5,289 nucleotides of DNA from Phycisphaerales bacterium (GTDB taxonomy: Bacteria > Planctomycetota > Phycisphaerae > Phycisphaerales > UBA1924): positions 1 to 5,289 of the forward strand of contig JAJDDL010000228.1 of NCBI GenBank assembly GCA_029260335.1. Direction: 5' to 3'. Positions 1 to 5,289 of this stretch are shown one piece after another (within the stretch, counting starts at the first letter, position 1; every line of letters starts with the position of its first letter). The translations under genes were made by a program, and so were the position numbers. The notes under the pieces are model-generated. The model did no database searches. It had not been told where the DNA came from and was given only the letters and a program-made list of their open reading frames with translations.

Positions 1-60
1 ACGCGCGCCGAACGCCTTGTATTGGACGAACTGACGGCAAGTTGCCACCTGTGTTCGCGA

Positions 61-119
61 TCATGAATCCAATCTCCACGGCACTCGCAAAAACCCCCTC
101 TGGGAAAGGCGATTCATGA
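61..119. repeat. 9-bp perfect inverted repeat, 41-nt spacer
   Basis: TCATGAATC at 61-69 is exactly complementary to GATTCATGA at 111-119. Each arm also contains the 6-bp palindrome TCATGA. The bases flanking the arms do not extend the pairing. It could be a long-loop hairpin or a pair of operator half-sites, or chance in an AT-richer stretch. No T-run follows on the + strand, so it is not an intrinsic terminator in that direction. Confidence 0.4.
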
Positions 120-364
120 GTACCCACGCAGCCTATAGAAATCGGACCTCGAACGCAAGTCAGATATTCCGTGTCCACAAGAAAGCTATTATCGGACGCA
201 GTGTCGTCTAGAGGGTCTTCACACTCCAATAACACGTACAGAAGCTGAATTTCCAACTTGCAAGAATCCCTGGGAGGAACCCCTGCGTATGTAGAATGTG
301 GGAGTGGCAGCTCGTGCCGGGGAGAAAGGATTGTCGATTCGGGCCACAAGGCTCGGCCCAGCGT

Positions 365-368
365 GAGG
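365..368 (+). promoter_or_regulatory. Shine-Dalgarno for the ECF sigma gene
   Basis: GAGG lies seven bases before the ATG at 376. This supports that start over the in-frame ATG at 421, which would cut into the N-terminal end of region 2. Confidence 0.6.
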
Positions 369-375
369 CAAAACC

Positions 376-948
376 ATGGCTGTTCCAAGAGCCACACAAG
401 GACAAATAGACCTCGACTTAATGACGCGGATCGCGTCTGGTGAGGAAAAAGCAGTAGAAGATCTGTACGATCGATTTGGTTCGCTAGTGTACAGGTTGGC
501 GTATCAGTCAATGCCCACGCGGGCAGAGGCAGAAGACGCTGTTCAGGAAGTGTTCGTGAGATTGTGGAAGACAGCCGATCGATTCGATCCCAAGAGAGCG
601 GCATTGGTGACCTGGGTCATGCTCATCACGAGGCGACACCTTGTGGACAAGCTTCGCCGCTCGAGGGCGAGAGTGAAGGCTTCGACCCTGGACGAAGCAC
701 CACAGCCGGGCGTCGGCGCAGGCGAGAGCGAGCGGTTTGAGCAGGATGAACGATTCGAGGCTCTGATGGAACGCGTGAACACGCTACCAGAGCTCCAGCG
801 GACTGTAATAGTGAGAGCCTACCTCGGTGGGCAAACACTTCGGCAGATAGGTGAAGAGTTGAACACACCATTGGGTACCATCAAATCCGCGTTGAGCAGG
901 GCTTTGGTCCGCCTACGTGAGCGATCGGGCGAGGAGTTTGCGCTATGA
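376..948 (+). CDS. ECF-family RNA polymerase sigma factor (SigK-like)
   Basis: This 190-residue protein is an extracytoplasmic-function sigma factor, which directs core RNA polymerase to a small promoter set when freed from its anti-sigma partner. Region 2 spans about residues 27-98 and contains DAVQEVFVRLW (54-64), the core-binding helix, followed by the Trp- and Arg-rich -10 recognition segment ending in DKLRRSR. A variable acidic linker (about 100-130) leads to region 4 (about 135-183), with TLPELQR and a helix-turn-helix containing PLGTIKSALSRAL. The PLGTIK wording and the LPELQR lead-in are typical of the SigK/RskA-type branch. There are no region 1 or 3 domains, and the length is normal for ECF factors. 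Its stop overlaps the start of the next gene (ATGA), so the two are translationally coupled. Base composition is slightly lower in GC than the neighbours. The regulon cannot be read from this window. Confidence 0.95.
   Translation: MAVPRATQGQIDLDLMTRIASGEEKAVEDLYDRFGSLVYRLAYQSMPTRAEAEDAVQEVFVRLWKTADRFDPKRAALVTWVMLITRRHLVDKLRRSRARVKASTLDEAPQPGVGAGESERFEQDERFEALMERVNTLPELQRTVIVRAYLGGQTLRQIGEELNTPLGTIKSALSRALVRLRERSGEEFAL
931..936 (+). promoter_or_regulatory. Shine-Dalgarno for the anti-sigma gene, inside the sigma gene
   Basis: GAGGAG sits eight bases before the ATG at 945 and lies within the last codons of the sigma factor. It fixes the anti-sigma start and fits coupled translation of the pair. 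Confidence 0.75.
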
Positions 949-1754
949 CTATTCAGGAGATGATCGAGAACGCGGTGCTGGATGCGGTCGGCTTGCTCGA
1001 AGATGACGAGCATGCGGCTTTCGATCGCGCATTCCAGACCGCGTCTCCCAAGATCCAGGCCATGATTCGGGCCGAGCAATCGCGGCTGTCGAATCTCAAC
1101 GGCTTGCTCCCGGCAGTGGATCCTCCGGTTTCGTTGCGCTCTGAGGTGATCGGCAAGGTGCGTGAGGCAATCGCCGCGGCGTACCTGGCGGAGGAATCGG
1201 AGGCCGGCAGACGCCCGACGATGGAGTTGATTCCGAGCAAGAAAGTCTCGCCGATCTGGCGAGCGGCCGCGATCGGATCGCTTGCCGCGGCGGTGGTCTT
1301 TGGCGTGAGCGTGACGCGGATGACCGCCGAGTATGACACGCTGCGCGACGCGATCGGCAAGGATCAGCTTCTCGAACAGATCACCCAGCAGTTCAGTTCC
1401 CGGTATGTCCAGGACATGATGTTCGACCAGGACACCGCACGATTCGTGTTCGCCTCGGCGAGCGGCGACTTTGGCGGCCAGGCGGCGGTTTTCTGCAATC
1501 CAGGTTGGGATGAGTCCCGATTCTTCTCGACAAAGCTTGCCTCCATGGACAACCAGCGATTCCGGTTGGCGGTGGTTGACGAGAACGACCAGATCATCCG
1601 CGAGTTGCTCGCGTTCGATGCCAGCGGCGGCCCCTTGGACAGCGAGAACGTCAACTTTGATCCCCAAGAGTTTCGTGCGACCAATAAGCGGCTCGCGGTC
1701 TTTGCAGAGGACGAGCAGTCTGAGCCGATCCTGCGGTCGCTGCCGATCGCCTGA
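945..1754 (+). CDS. Membrane anti-sigma factor, RskA-like, without a zinc motif
   Basis: This 269-residue protein is most likely the inhibitor of the sigma factor just upstream. Residues about 10-75 form a helical N-terminal domain (AVGLLEDDEHAAFDRAF, then PPVSLRSEVIGKVREAI) matching the layout of RskA-type anti-sigma domains. It lacks the HxxxCxxC zinc site of ZAS proteins. After a basic linker, one membrane helix lies at about 106-123. The remaining 145 residues would be outside the cytoplasm and read like the RskA C-terminal domain, with short beta-type segments such as FRLAVVDENDQIIRELLAF. The only cysteine is in that outer domain (residue 184). By analogy with RskA, signal-triggered proteolysis would release the sigma factor. 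The ATGA overlap and strong Shine-Dalgarno tie it to the sigma gene. The assignment rests on position and layout, since sequence identity in this family is low. Confidence 0.85.
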   Translation: MTIQEMIENAVLDAVGLLEDDEHAAFDRAFQTASPKIQAMIRAEQSRLSNLNGLLPAVDPPVSLRSEVIGKVREAIAAAYLAEESEAGRRPTMELIPSKKVSPIWRAAAIGSLAAAVVFGVSVTRMTAEYDTLRDAIGKDQLLEQITQQFSSRYVQDMMFDQDTARFVFASASGDFGGQAAVFCNPGWDESRFFSTKLASMDNQRFRLAVVDENDQIIRELLAFDASGGPLDSENVNFDPQEFRATNKRLAVFAEDEQSEPILRSLPIA

Positions 1755-1783
1755 GATCATGCAATCACGATGTGCTTGAACCC

Positions 1784-1813
1784 AGGCCCCGCTCAAGCGG
1801 GGCCTGTTTGTTT
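1784..1813 (+). terminator. Intrinsic terminator of the sigma/anti-sigma operon
   Basis: A perfect 9-bp GC-rich stem, AGGCCCCGC (1784-1792) with GCGGGGCCT (1797-1805), closes a TCAA tetraloop and is followed by GTTTGTTT. It begins 30 bases after the anti-sigma stop. Read on the - strand the same stem is followed by GGGTTC rather than a T-run, so it should act mainly on + strand transcripts, although it may also weakly stop the converging gene. Confidence 0.88.
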
Positions 1814-1848
1814 GACCAGATGAGCCGGGCCTGTGATCACGATTGCGA

Positions 1849-4119
1849 TTACTGCGATGGGCTGATCCACCGCGCGTCATCGAGAACCAGTTCCAGGTTC
1901 GCGGCTTGCTCGAAGTCTGACTTCACCTTGGCGAGCTTGCGATACAGGATGAGCATGAGCAGCACGCAGAAGAGCGATCCGATGACCACCCCGATCGCAG
2001 CGTAGTAGAGCTTCTCGGATTCGATGGGATCGCCGACCACGACGTCTCCGGCGAGGCGTGTGGCGGCGCCGGCACTCGCACCCTTGCCATGCAAGTTTGC
2101 GGCACTGACGAGCGCCCGGGCGTAGGTGTCGAGGGTCCTCTCGGTCTCCCGCGCGCCGTCGCCGCGCAGTTCCAAGGTCAGAAGACCTGGGCCCGAATCG
2201 AGGACTGCCAGGTCACTATCAAGCCGAACCAGGAGCGATCCGGGCTCGGTGAGCTCATCGATGCCGCGATCGGCCATCCGGCCCGCGGCGCTTTCGATTA
2301 CGCCCGGCTCAAGCACAATCGAAGCGACCGCCTCTTTCCAAGCTTCCATCTGCGATTCGCTCAGCTCTCGTCCGACGACATGAGGCTCCACGCCAACCGT
2401 GGCGGCAAATCGAGCGGGGGCGATAGAACCTGCGGTAATCCAAGCGAATCCGCCCACGATCGCGAGGCTGAGGACCATGCAGATGAGACCAATCCCGGCC
2501 TTGGCACCGGCTTGTCGCTGATTGAGTCGCTTCTCCATCGCACGCAGCCGGTGGGTAGCGTGGACCACCTCGCCGCGCTGCTTGATGATCGCCTCTGTCT
2601 CTTCCATGCGACGCACGAGCGCGTTGCCGGCGGTCTTGAACTTCTTGGCCTTGTCGCGCAGGAGGCGCCTTGCCAGCACCAGCCGGGTGCGTCGCGTCAC
2701 ATTCCAATCATCCGGCCTCGCGACCGTTGTGACCTGGGCCTCGGCTGCGGGGCCCTGTTTGCGAGCCTGCTTGAGCTGAGCGCGAAGTTCTTCCACTTCG
2801 GGCGGGCCCTGCTCGGCTTCGGTGCGCAGCCGTTGGTTTTCCTTGGCCAGATTCTCGAGGTCGGCCTGCGTCCGATCGCGCTGGTCGACGAGTTCCTTGA
2901 TCCGCTCGGCGACTTCCTGCTCGACTTCCCCACCGGCGCGGGCTTCGTCGAGGCGTTGCTCAAACTCCATCGCGCGGACCTCGGCCCCCTTCTCCTTGGC
3001 GACCGATTGCGCGAGAGCCTCTTCGAGCATGGAGCACTGCTCACGCTGGCGACCAATCTGCTCGCGGGCCTCGTGGAGTTCGGCCTCAAAACGCTCGGCC
3101 GAGGCCTGGGCTTGCTCGAAGCCTCTGCGCACGGCCTGGTATTCCTCGGCCAGGGTGCGCATCTCTTCGACGCGCGTGCTCAGCTCGCCATGAGCCTCGT
3201 CCAGATTCGCCTGGCGACTCTCGATCTCGGCTTGCAGCCGTTGACGCTCGGCCTGGATCTGCTGCTCGGCTTCGGACTGTTTCCCGGCCTGCTGCTGGCG
3301 GGCTTCTTCGAGCTGTTGCTCCAGAGCCCGGACCTGTTCGCTCGATTGCGACTGGGCTTGGCGGAGCCCGTCTTCCAGCTCGCCGATTCGCTGCTGCAAC
3401 TGAGCCTGGGCGTGGGCGGCCTGCTGGGCGGCGGCTTGCTGCTCGGCAATCGCCTTCTCACGCTTGGTGAGTTCCTGTTGGAGCCCGGCGATCTGCTTCT
3501 CGAGTTCCAGGATTCTGGTGCTTGCTTCATTGCGGCCGCCGTCGTGGTCCTTGCGCAGAGAGTCGAACTCTTGCTTGAGTGACTCGCGTTCTTGGCGAAG
3601 CACGTCGATCTGCTCACGCAGGGACTGGCTCTCGACCTTCCAGCTCTCCTCGCGAGCCTCGCGGTCCTGCTGCCGTTGAGCGGCGAGTTCGTGGGCCGAG
3701 CGGAGGTCGGCGCGAGCGGCGGCCAGCTCGTCACCGAGTTGCTGGAACTTGGCGCGTGCTTCTTCAAGCTCTGCTTCCAGATCTGTGACGCGCGTCTGGG
3801 CGGTCGCGAGCTCACGCTCGCGAACAGACGACTCGCGGCCGAGTTCGGCGACCTTGGCACGAGCACCCTCGAGTTCTTGCTGATGATCCTGGAGCTTGGA
3901 GGCTCGCGAATCGACCTCGCGTTCCTTCTGGGTGATCGAGTCCTGGAGTTCCTTGAGCTTGGCCATCTCTTGACGGCGCTGCTCGTGGGCGTCGCGGAGG
4001 GTCTGGAGTTGGCTCTCGACATCTGAAAGCAGAGCCATCACATCCTCGCGCGACTGGGGCGCTGAGGTAGCGTTTGGGCTTCTTGGTGGCTGATTGCCTG
4101 TTCCCATCTCCGAGGCCAC
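1849..4119 (-). CDS. Long cytoplasmic coiled-coil protein with a C-terminal Wzz-like two-helix membrane module
   Basis: This is a 756-residue protein of unassigned function. After a short Pro/Ser/Asn-rich leader (about 1-25), residues about 27-460 are an almost unbroken Glu/Gln/Arg/Ala/Leu coiled coil without enzyme motifs. A strongly basic segment (about 475-538) follows. Membrane helix 1 is at about 541-564, a domain of about 140 residues lies outside, helix 2 is at about 705-726, and a 30-residue tail ends the protein. Basic residues before helix 1 and after helix 2 predict that both ends are cytoplasmic. The outer domain resembles Wzz/GumC chain-length determinants: ARFAATVGVEP just after helix 1, LEPGVIESAAGRM, then LTLELRGDGARETERTLDTYA, and a residue pair DP shortly before helix 2. 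It lacks the usual periplasmic coiled coil. The start could be GTG at 4119 or ATG at 4107, the latter having GGAG eleven bases upstream. A polysaccharide-export or envelope scaffold role is inference. Confidence 0.88.
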   Translation of the reverse strand: MASEMGTGNQPPRSPNATSAPQSREDVMALLSDVESQLQTLRDAHEQRRQEMAKLKELQDSITQKEREVDSRASKLQDHQQELEGARAKVAELGRESSVRERELATAQTRVTDLEAELEEARAKFQQLGDELAAARADLRSAHELAAQRQQDREAREESWKVESQSLREQIDVLRQERESLKQEFDSLRKDHDGGRNEASTRILELEKQIAGLQQELTKREKAIAEQQAAAQQAAHAQAQLQQRIGELEDGLRQAQSQSSEQVRALEQQLEEARQQQAGKQSEAEQQIQAERQRLQAEIESRQANLDEAHGELSTRVEEMRTLAEEYQAVRRGFEQAQASAERFEAELHEAREQIGRQREQCSMLEEALAQSVAKEKGAEVRAMEFEQRLDEARAGGEVEQEVAERIKELVDQRDRTQADLENLAKENQRLRTEAEQGPPEVEELRAQLKQARKQGPAAEAQVTTVARPDDWNVTRRTRLVLARRLLRDKAKKFKTAGNALVRRMEETEAIIKQRGEVVHATHRLRAMEKRLNQRQAGAKAGIGLICMVLSLAIVGGFAWITAGSIAPARFAATVGVEPHVVGRELSESQMEAWKEAVASIVLEPGVIESAAGRMADRGIDELTEPGSLLVRLDSDLAVLDSGPGLLTLELRGDGARETERTLDTYARALVSAANLHGKGASAGAATRLAGDVVVGDPIESEKLYYAAIGVVIGSLFCVLLMLILYRKLAKVKSDFEQAANLELVLDDARWISPSQ

Positions 4120-4370
4120 TCCGATCGCCCGGGAGGTTCTGCCCGGTCAATGGACTATCGGCTGGTCCTCAGAGCGGCTAAACCGGCGCGATCGCTCGCC
4201 TGTCTTCCCCGGCCCGCACATACCGCACCGGCATTGATTACCCGGACGTACCCCCGCCAATCGGTAGATTCTGGGACCGAAAGAGGAATACTCGCACGCT
4301 GCGGGCTGTTGCGGTACGCTGAGGACGAGTGTCTGGGGGACCGATAGGTCTTGCAATTGAGGAGTAACGC
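4120..4370. promoter_or_regulatory. Divergent intergenic region between the coiled-coil and Cys-rich genes
   Basis: These 251 bases must hold the promoters of two genes that point away from each other. I see no clean -35/-10 pair for either. Weak candidates are GATAGT on the - strand (4159-4154) and AATACT on the + strand (4287-4292). TCGGT (4261-4265) and ACCGA (4276-4280) form a short inverted repeat with a 10-base spacer, and ACCGAT recurs at 4340-4345; these could be operator half-sites or chance. Short open frames in this stretch are Arg/Pro-rich and have no ribosome site, so I do not call them genes. Confidence 0.4.
4359..4364 (+). promoter_or_regulatory. Strong Shine-Dalgarno for the Cys-rich gene
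   Basis: GAGGAG with a six-base gap to the ATG at 4371. This is the best ribosome site in the window and decides in favour of the + strand gene over the Arg-rich open frame on the opposite strand. Confidence 0.85.
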
Positions 4371-4820
4371 ATGCTGAAACGTCACGGATTTGGCTTGGGC
4401 GAAACAATCGGCGCGGTTGTCGCATTGGGTGCGGTGGGTGTTGTTGGGTACTCGATGTTCTCGGGCGAGTGCATGCTCGGCGGCGGTTGCGGCGTGGACT
4501 CTGCGAACTCCGCTCCGGCGAGTTCGGTCACGAGCGTGATCAGCTCCGACGCGAGCTACGGATGCTCGGGTGGCGGATGCGACTCGCCTCCGACCGATCT
4601 CCTCCTCGCGAGCGACGCCGGGGATACGCACTGCGCCACTTCGTGTGATATTGGCGAGCTTGCCAGTGAGTGCGGCACGACTTGTGAGGCTCAACTCCTC
4701 GCGACAACCGATCAGAGCGATTCGAATCTGACGATGATCAAGGCTGAGACCGAGGTTGATTGCTCGGCGGCGAAGACTGCTTGTGAGACCGAGTGCGAGA
4801 GCGAGAAGCCGCTCGACTGA
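4371..4820 (+). CDS. Small exported or membrane-anchored cysteine-rich protein, no family recognised
   Basis: I do not recognise this 149-residue protein. It begins with a short basic end (K3, R4, H5) and one hydrophobic Gly/Ala/Val helix at about 12-30. No lipobox precedes the first cysteine, so this is an uncleaved anchor or a type I signal peptide, placing the rest outside the cytoplasmic membrane. The remaining 120 residues are Ser/Gly/Asp/Glu-rich, acidic and carry eleven cysteines: 34, 40, 65, 70, 88, 92, 101, 105, 131, 138 and 142. Three CxxxC pairs occur (88/92, 101/105, 138/142), the first two separated by eight residues. There are also two Gly-rich Cys segments (MLGGGC and CSGGGC). 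These may be disulfide-bonded, since the protein is likely exported; metal binding is an alternative. A strong Shine-Dalgarno and a private terminator show a single-gene unit. The odd cysteine count leaves one free for a cofactor or an intermolecular bond. Confidence 0.85.
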   Translation: MLKRHGFGLGETIGAVVALGAVGVVGYSMFSGECMLGGGCGVDSANSAPASSVTSVISSDASYGCSGGGCDSPPTDLLLASDAGDTHCATSCDIGELASECGTTCEAQLLATTDQSDSNLTMIKAETEVDCSAAKTACETECESEKPLD

Positions 4821-4848
4821 TCGTGATGTGGATAGAGAAAACACCGAG

Positions 4849-4876
4849 AGAGCTCCCGACAGGGAGCTCTTTTCTT
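4849..4876 (+). terminator. Intrinsic terminator of the Cys-rich gene
   Basis: AGAGCTCCC (4849-4857) pairs perfectly with GGGAGCTCT (4862-4870) around a GACA tetraloop, and the T-rich tail TTTCTT follows at once. It begins 28 bases after the stop codon at 4818-4820. This is a textbook rho-independent terminator and isolates the gene from the EVE gene downstream. Confidence 0.92.
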
Positions 4877-4886
4877 GTCAAGATGA

Positions 4887-4917
4887 TTCACCACAGAGGC
4901 ACCGAGAGCACAGAGAA
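4887..4917. repeat. Imperfect CACAGAGA-type repeat, about three 8-9 bp units
   Basis: The stretch reads as CACAGAGG (4892-4899), CACCGAGAG (4900-4908) and CACAGAGAA (4909-4917), preceded by TTCAC. I recall similar ACCACAGAG...CACAGAG intergenic elements scattered through many bacterial genomes, including planctomycetes, where their translations give spurious Leu/Cys/Ser/Val peptides. The 9-mer CACCGAGAG also occurs at 4842-4850, entering the terminator stem. Function is unknown, and whether it is dispersed in this genome cannot be seen from one copy. Confidence 0.5.
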
Positions 4918-4938
4918 GCGGGGCTTGGTGCGAGGAGA

Positions 4939-4968
4939 CTGACGATTTCGGTCCGTGAGACTTACACT
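4939..4968 (+). promoter_or_regulatory. Possible promoter of the EVE gene giving a leaderless transcript
   Basis: CTGACG (4939-4944) and TACACT (4963-4968) each match four of six bases of the -35 and -10 consensus and are 18 bases apart. The -10 box ends only six bases before the ATG at 4975, so transcription would start at or next to the start codon. No Shine-Dalgarno is visible upstream of that ATG, which fits a leaderless message. The hexamer matches alone are weak. Confidence 0.35.
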
Positions 4969-4974
4969 GGGTTC

Positions 4975-5289
4975 ATGGCGACATTTATCCTGAAGACGGA
5001 GCCGGGTGATTACTCTTGGGATGATCTTGTGCGCGACAAGCGAACCGAGTGGGACGGCGTCACGAGCCCAGCCGCGTGCAAGCACCTGCGTTCGACGAGG
5101 AAGGGTGATGAGGCGCTGATCTATCACACCGGCGACGAGCGGCGAGTTGTCGGGCTGGCGACGATTGTGAAGGGCCCCTACCCCGATCCTGCTCGGCCTG
5201 ATCTGACCAAAGCCGGGGATACGAAGTTTCCGCTTGTGGACGTCAAGTCAGTGCGAGCGGTGAAGACGCCGGTGACGCTTGCGGATATC
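4975..5289 (+). CDS. EVE domain-containing protein, 3' end cut by the window
   Basis: The first 105 residues of an EVE-domain protein are present; the frame is open to the last base. EVE domains share the PUA-like fold and, where studied, bind modified bases in nucleic acids. The family hallmarks are here: MATFILKTEPGDYSWDDL at the start (beta strand 1 plus the KTEP.(D/E)YS signature), RTEWDGVTSPAACKHLR, then KGDEALIYHTGDERRVVGLA, YPDPARPD, and VDVKSVRAVKTPVTLADI. Usual bacterial members are about 140-160 residues, so roughly a quarter to a third is missing on the right. The ATG is chosen because the family starts exactly at this strand; there is no Shine-Dalgarno. The upstream terminator makes it a separate unit from the Cys-rich gene. 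The specific ligand and pathway cannot be told from sequence. Confidence 0.93.
   Translation, partial: MATFILKTEPGDYSWDDLVRDKRTEWDGVTSPAACKHLRSTRKGDEALIYHTGDERRVVGLATIVKGPYPDPARPDLTKAGDTKFPLVDVKSVRAVKTPVTLADI

Larger units (their letters stand above)
1..375. other. 5' region without a convincing gene
   Basis: I see no supported gene here. By hand count bases 121-300 are about 48% GC, clearly lower than the genes to the right. Frame +1 is open from the window edge to a TGA at 64-66, which could be the last 21 codons of an upstream gene. On the - strand an ATG at 64-62, with GGAG nine bases before it, opens a frame that leaves the window after 21 codons. Neither stretch is long enough to call. 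The region also carries a 9-bp inverted repeat (61-69 and 111-119) and a weak GGGCC/GGCCC hairpin (341-345 and 355-359) just before the sigma gene's ribosome site. A TAGAAT hexamer at 292-297 looks like a -10 box but has no good -35 partner. The promoter of the sigma operon should lie here, but I cannot place it. Confidence 0.5.

Noticed and set aside
1..64. Possible - strand gene starting at ATG 64-62 and leaving the window
   Set aside because: Only 21 codons visible; a GGAG at nine bases spacing is suggestive but not enough without the rest of the frame.
276..280. GGAAC as an ECF-type -35 element for autoregulation of the sigma operon
   Set aside because: No CGT- or GTC-type -10 element lies at the required distance of about 16 bases.
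1833..1840. GTGATCAC 8-bp palindrome just beyond the stop of the coiled-coil gene
   Set aside because: Too short and isolated to assign; likely chance near the convergent gene ends.
819..1880. 353-codon open frame on the - strand across the sigma and anti-sigma genes
   Set aside because: Arg/His-rich composition without motifs; the + strand carries the recognisable sigma factor, its partner, ribosome sites and a terminator.
2089..3582. 497-codon open frame on the + strand, antisense to the coiled-coil gene
   Set aside because: It is Leu/Gly-rich in the way expected from reading Gln/Glu/Arg-rich coiled-coil codons backwards, has no domain, and its opposite strand encodes a coherent coiled-coil and membrane protein.
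3180..4022. 280-codon Ser/Arg/Pro-rich open frame on the - strand in another frame of the coiled-coil gene
   Set aside because: Frame-shifted shadow of the coiled coil; Ser/Arg/Pro bias and no domains.
4155..4844. 229-codon open frame on the - strand over the Cys-rich gene
   Set aside because: Arg/Ala-rich low-information protein, no ribosome site advantage; the + strand gene has a GAGGAG site, a signal/anchor helix and a matching terminator.
4888..5127. 79-codon open frame on the - strand ending in SVLSVPLW
   Set aside because: It reads the EVE gene backwards and ends in the translated CACAGAGA-type repeat, a common source of false small proteins.

Overview
This is a bacterial chromosomal window with five protein-coding genes: two complete + strand genes at the left, one long - strand gene in the middle, one complete + strand gene to its right, and a + strand gene cut by the right edge. 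By hand count the sigma-factor gene is about 57% GC, sampled lines of the other genes are about 60% or more, and the first few hundred bases are about 48%. GC content, the RskA-like sigma/anti-sigma pair, a membrane-anchored coiled-coil giant and a Cys-rich exported protein of no recognised family would fit a Planctomycetota bacterium, perhaps Phycisphaerae. That is an impression from gene style only and could be wrong.

Layout. Bases 1-375 hold no convincing gene; they contain a 9-bp inverted repeat and presumably the leader and promoter of the next operon. Bases 376-1754 are a two-gene operon: an ECF sigma factor of SigK-like type, then a single-pass anti-sigma factor of RskA-like layout, joined by an ATGA stop/start overlap and closed by a strong intrinsic terminator at 1784-1813. 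Converging on it from the right (1849-4119, - strand) is a 756-residue protein with about 430 residues of cytoplasmic coiled coil, then a two-helix membrane module that resembles the Wzz/GumC chain-length-determinant fold. A 251-bp divergent intergenic region (4120-4370) separates it from a small exported or anchored protein with eleven cysteines (4371-4820), which has a strong Shine-Dalgarno sequence and its own intrinsic terminator (4849-4876). After a short spacer with an imperfect CACAGAGA-type repeat, an EVE-domain protein begins at 4975, possibly as a leaderless transcript, and runs off the window after 105 codons.

How they work together. Only the sigma/anti-sigma pair is clearly one functional unit: the membrane protein should hold the sigma factor until an envelope signal releases it. 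The coiled-coil protein and the Cys-rich protein share a divergent control region and both concern the cell envelope, so they could be co-regulated, but nothing in the sequence proves this. The EVE gene looks like an independent housekeeping-type or nucleic-acid-modification reader gene. The most unusual items are the coiled-coil/Wzz-like fusion, whose coiled coil lies on the opposite side of the membrane from that of ordinary Wzz proteins, and the unassigned Cys-rich protein with regularly spaced CxxxC pairs.
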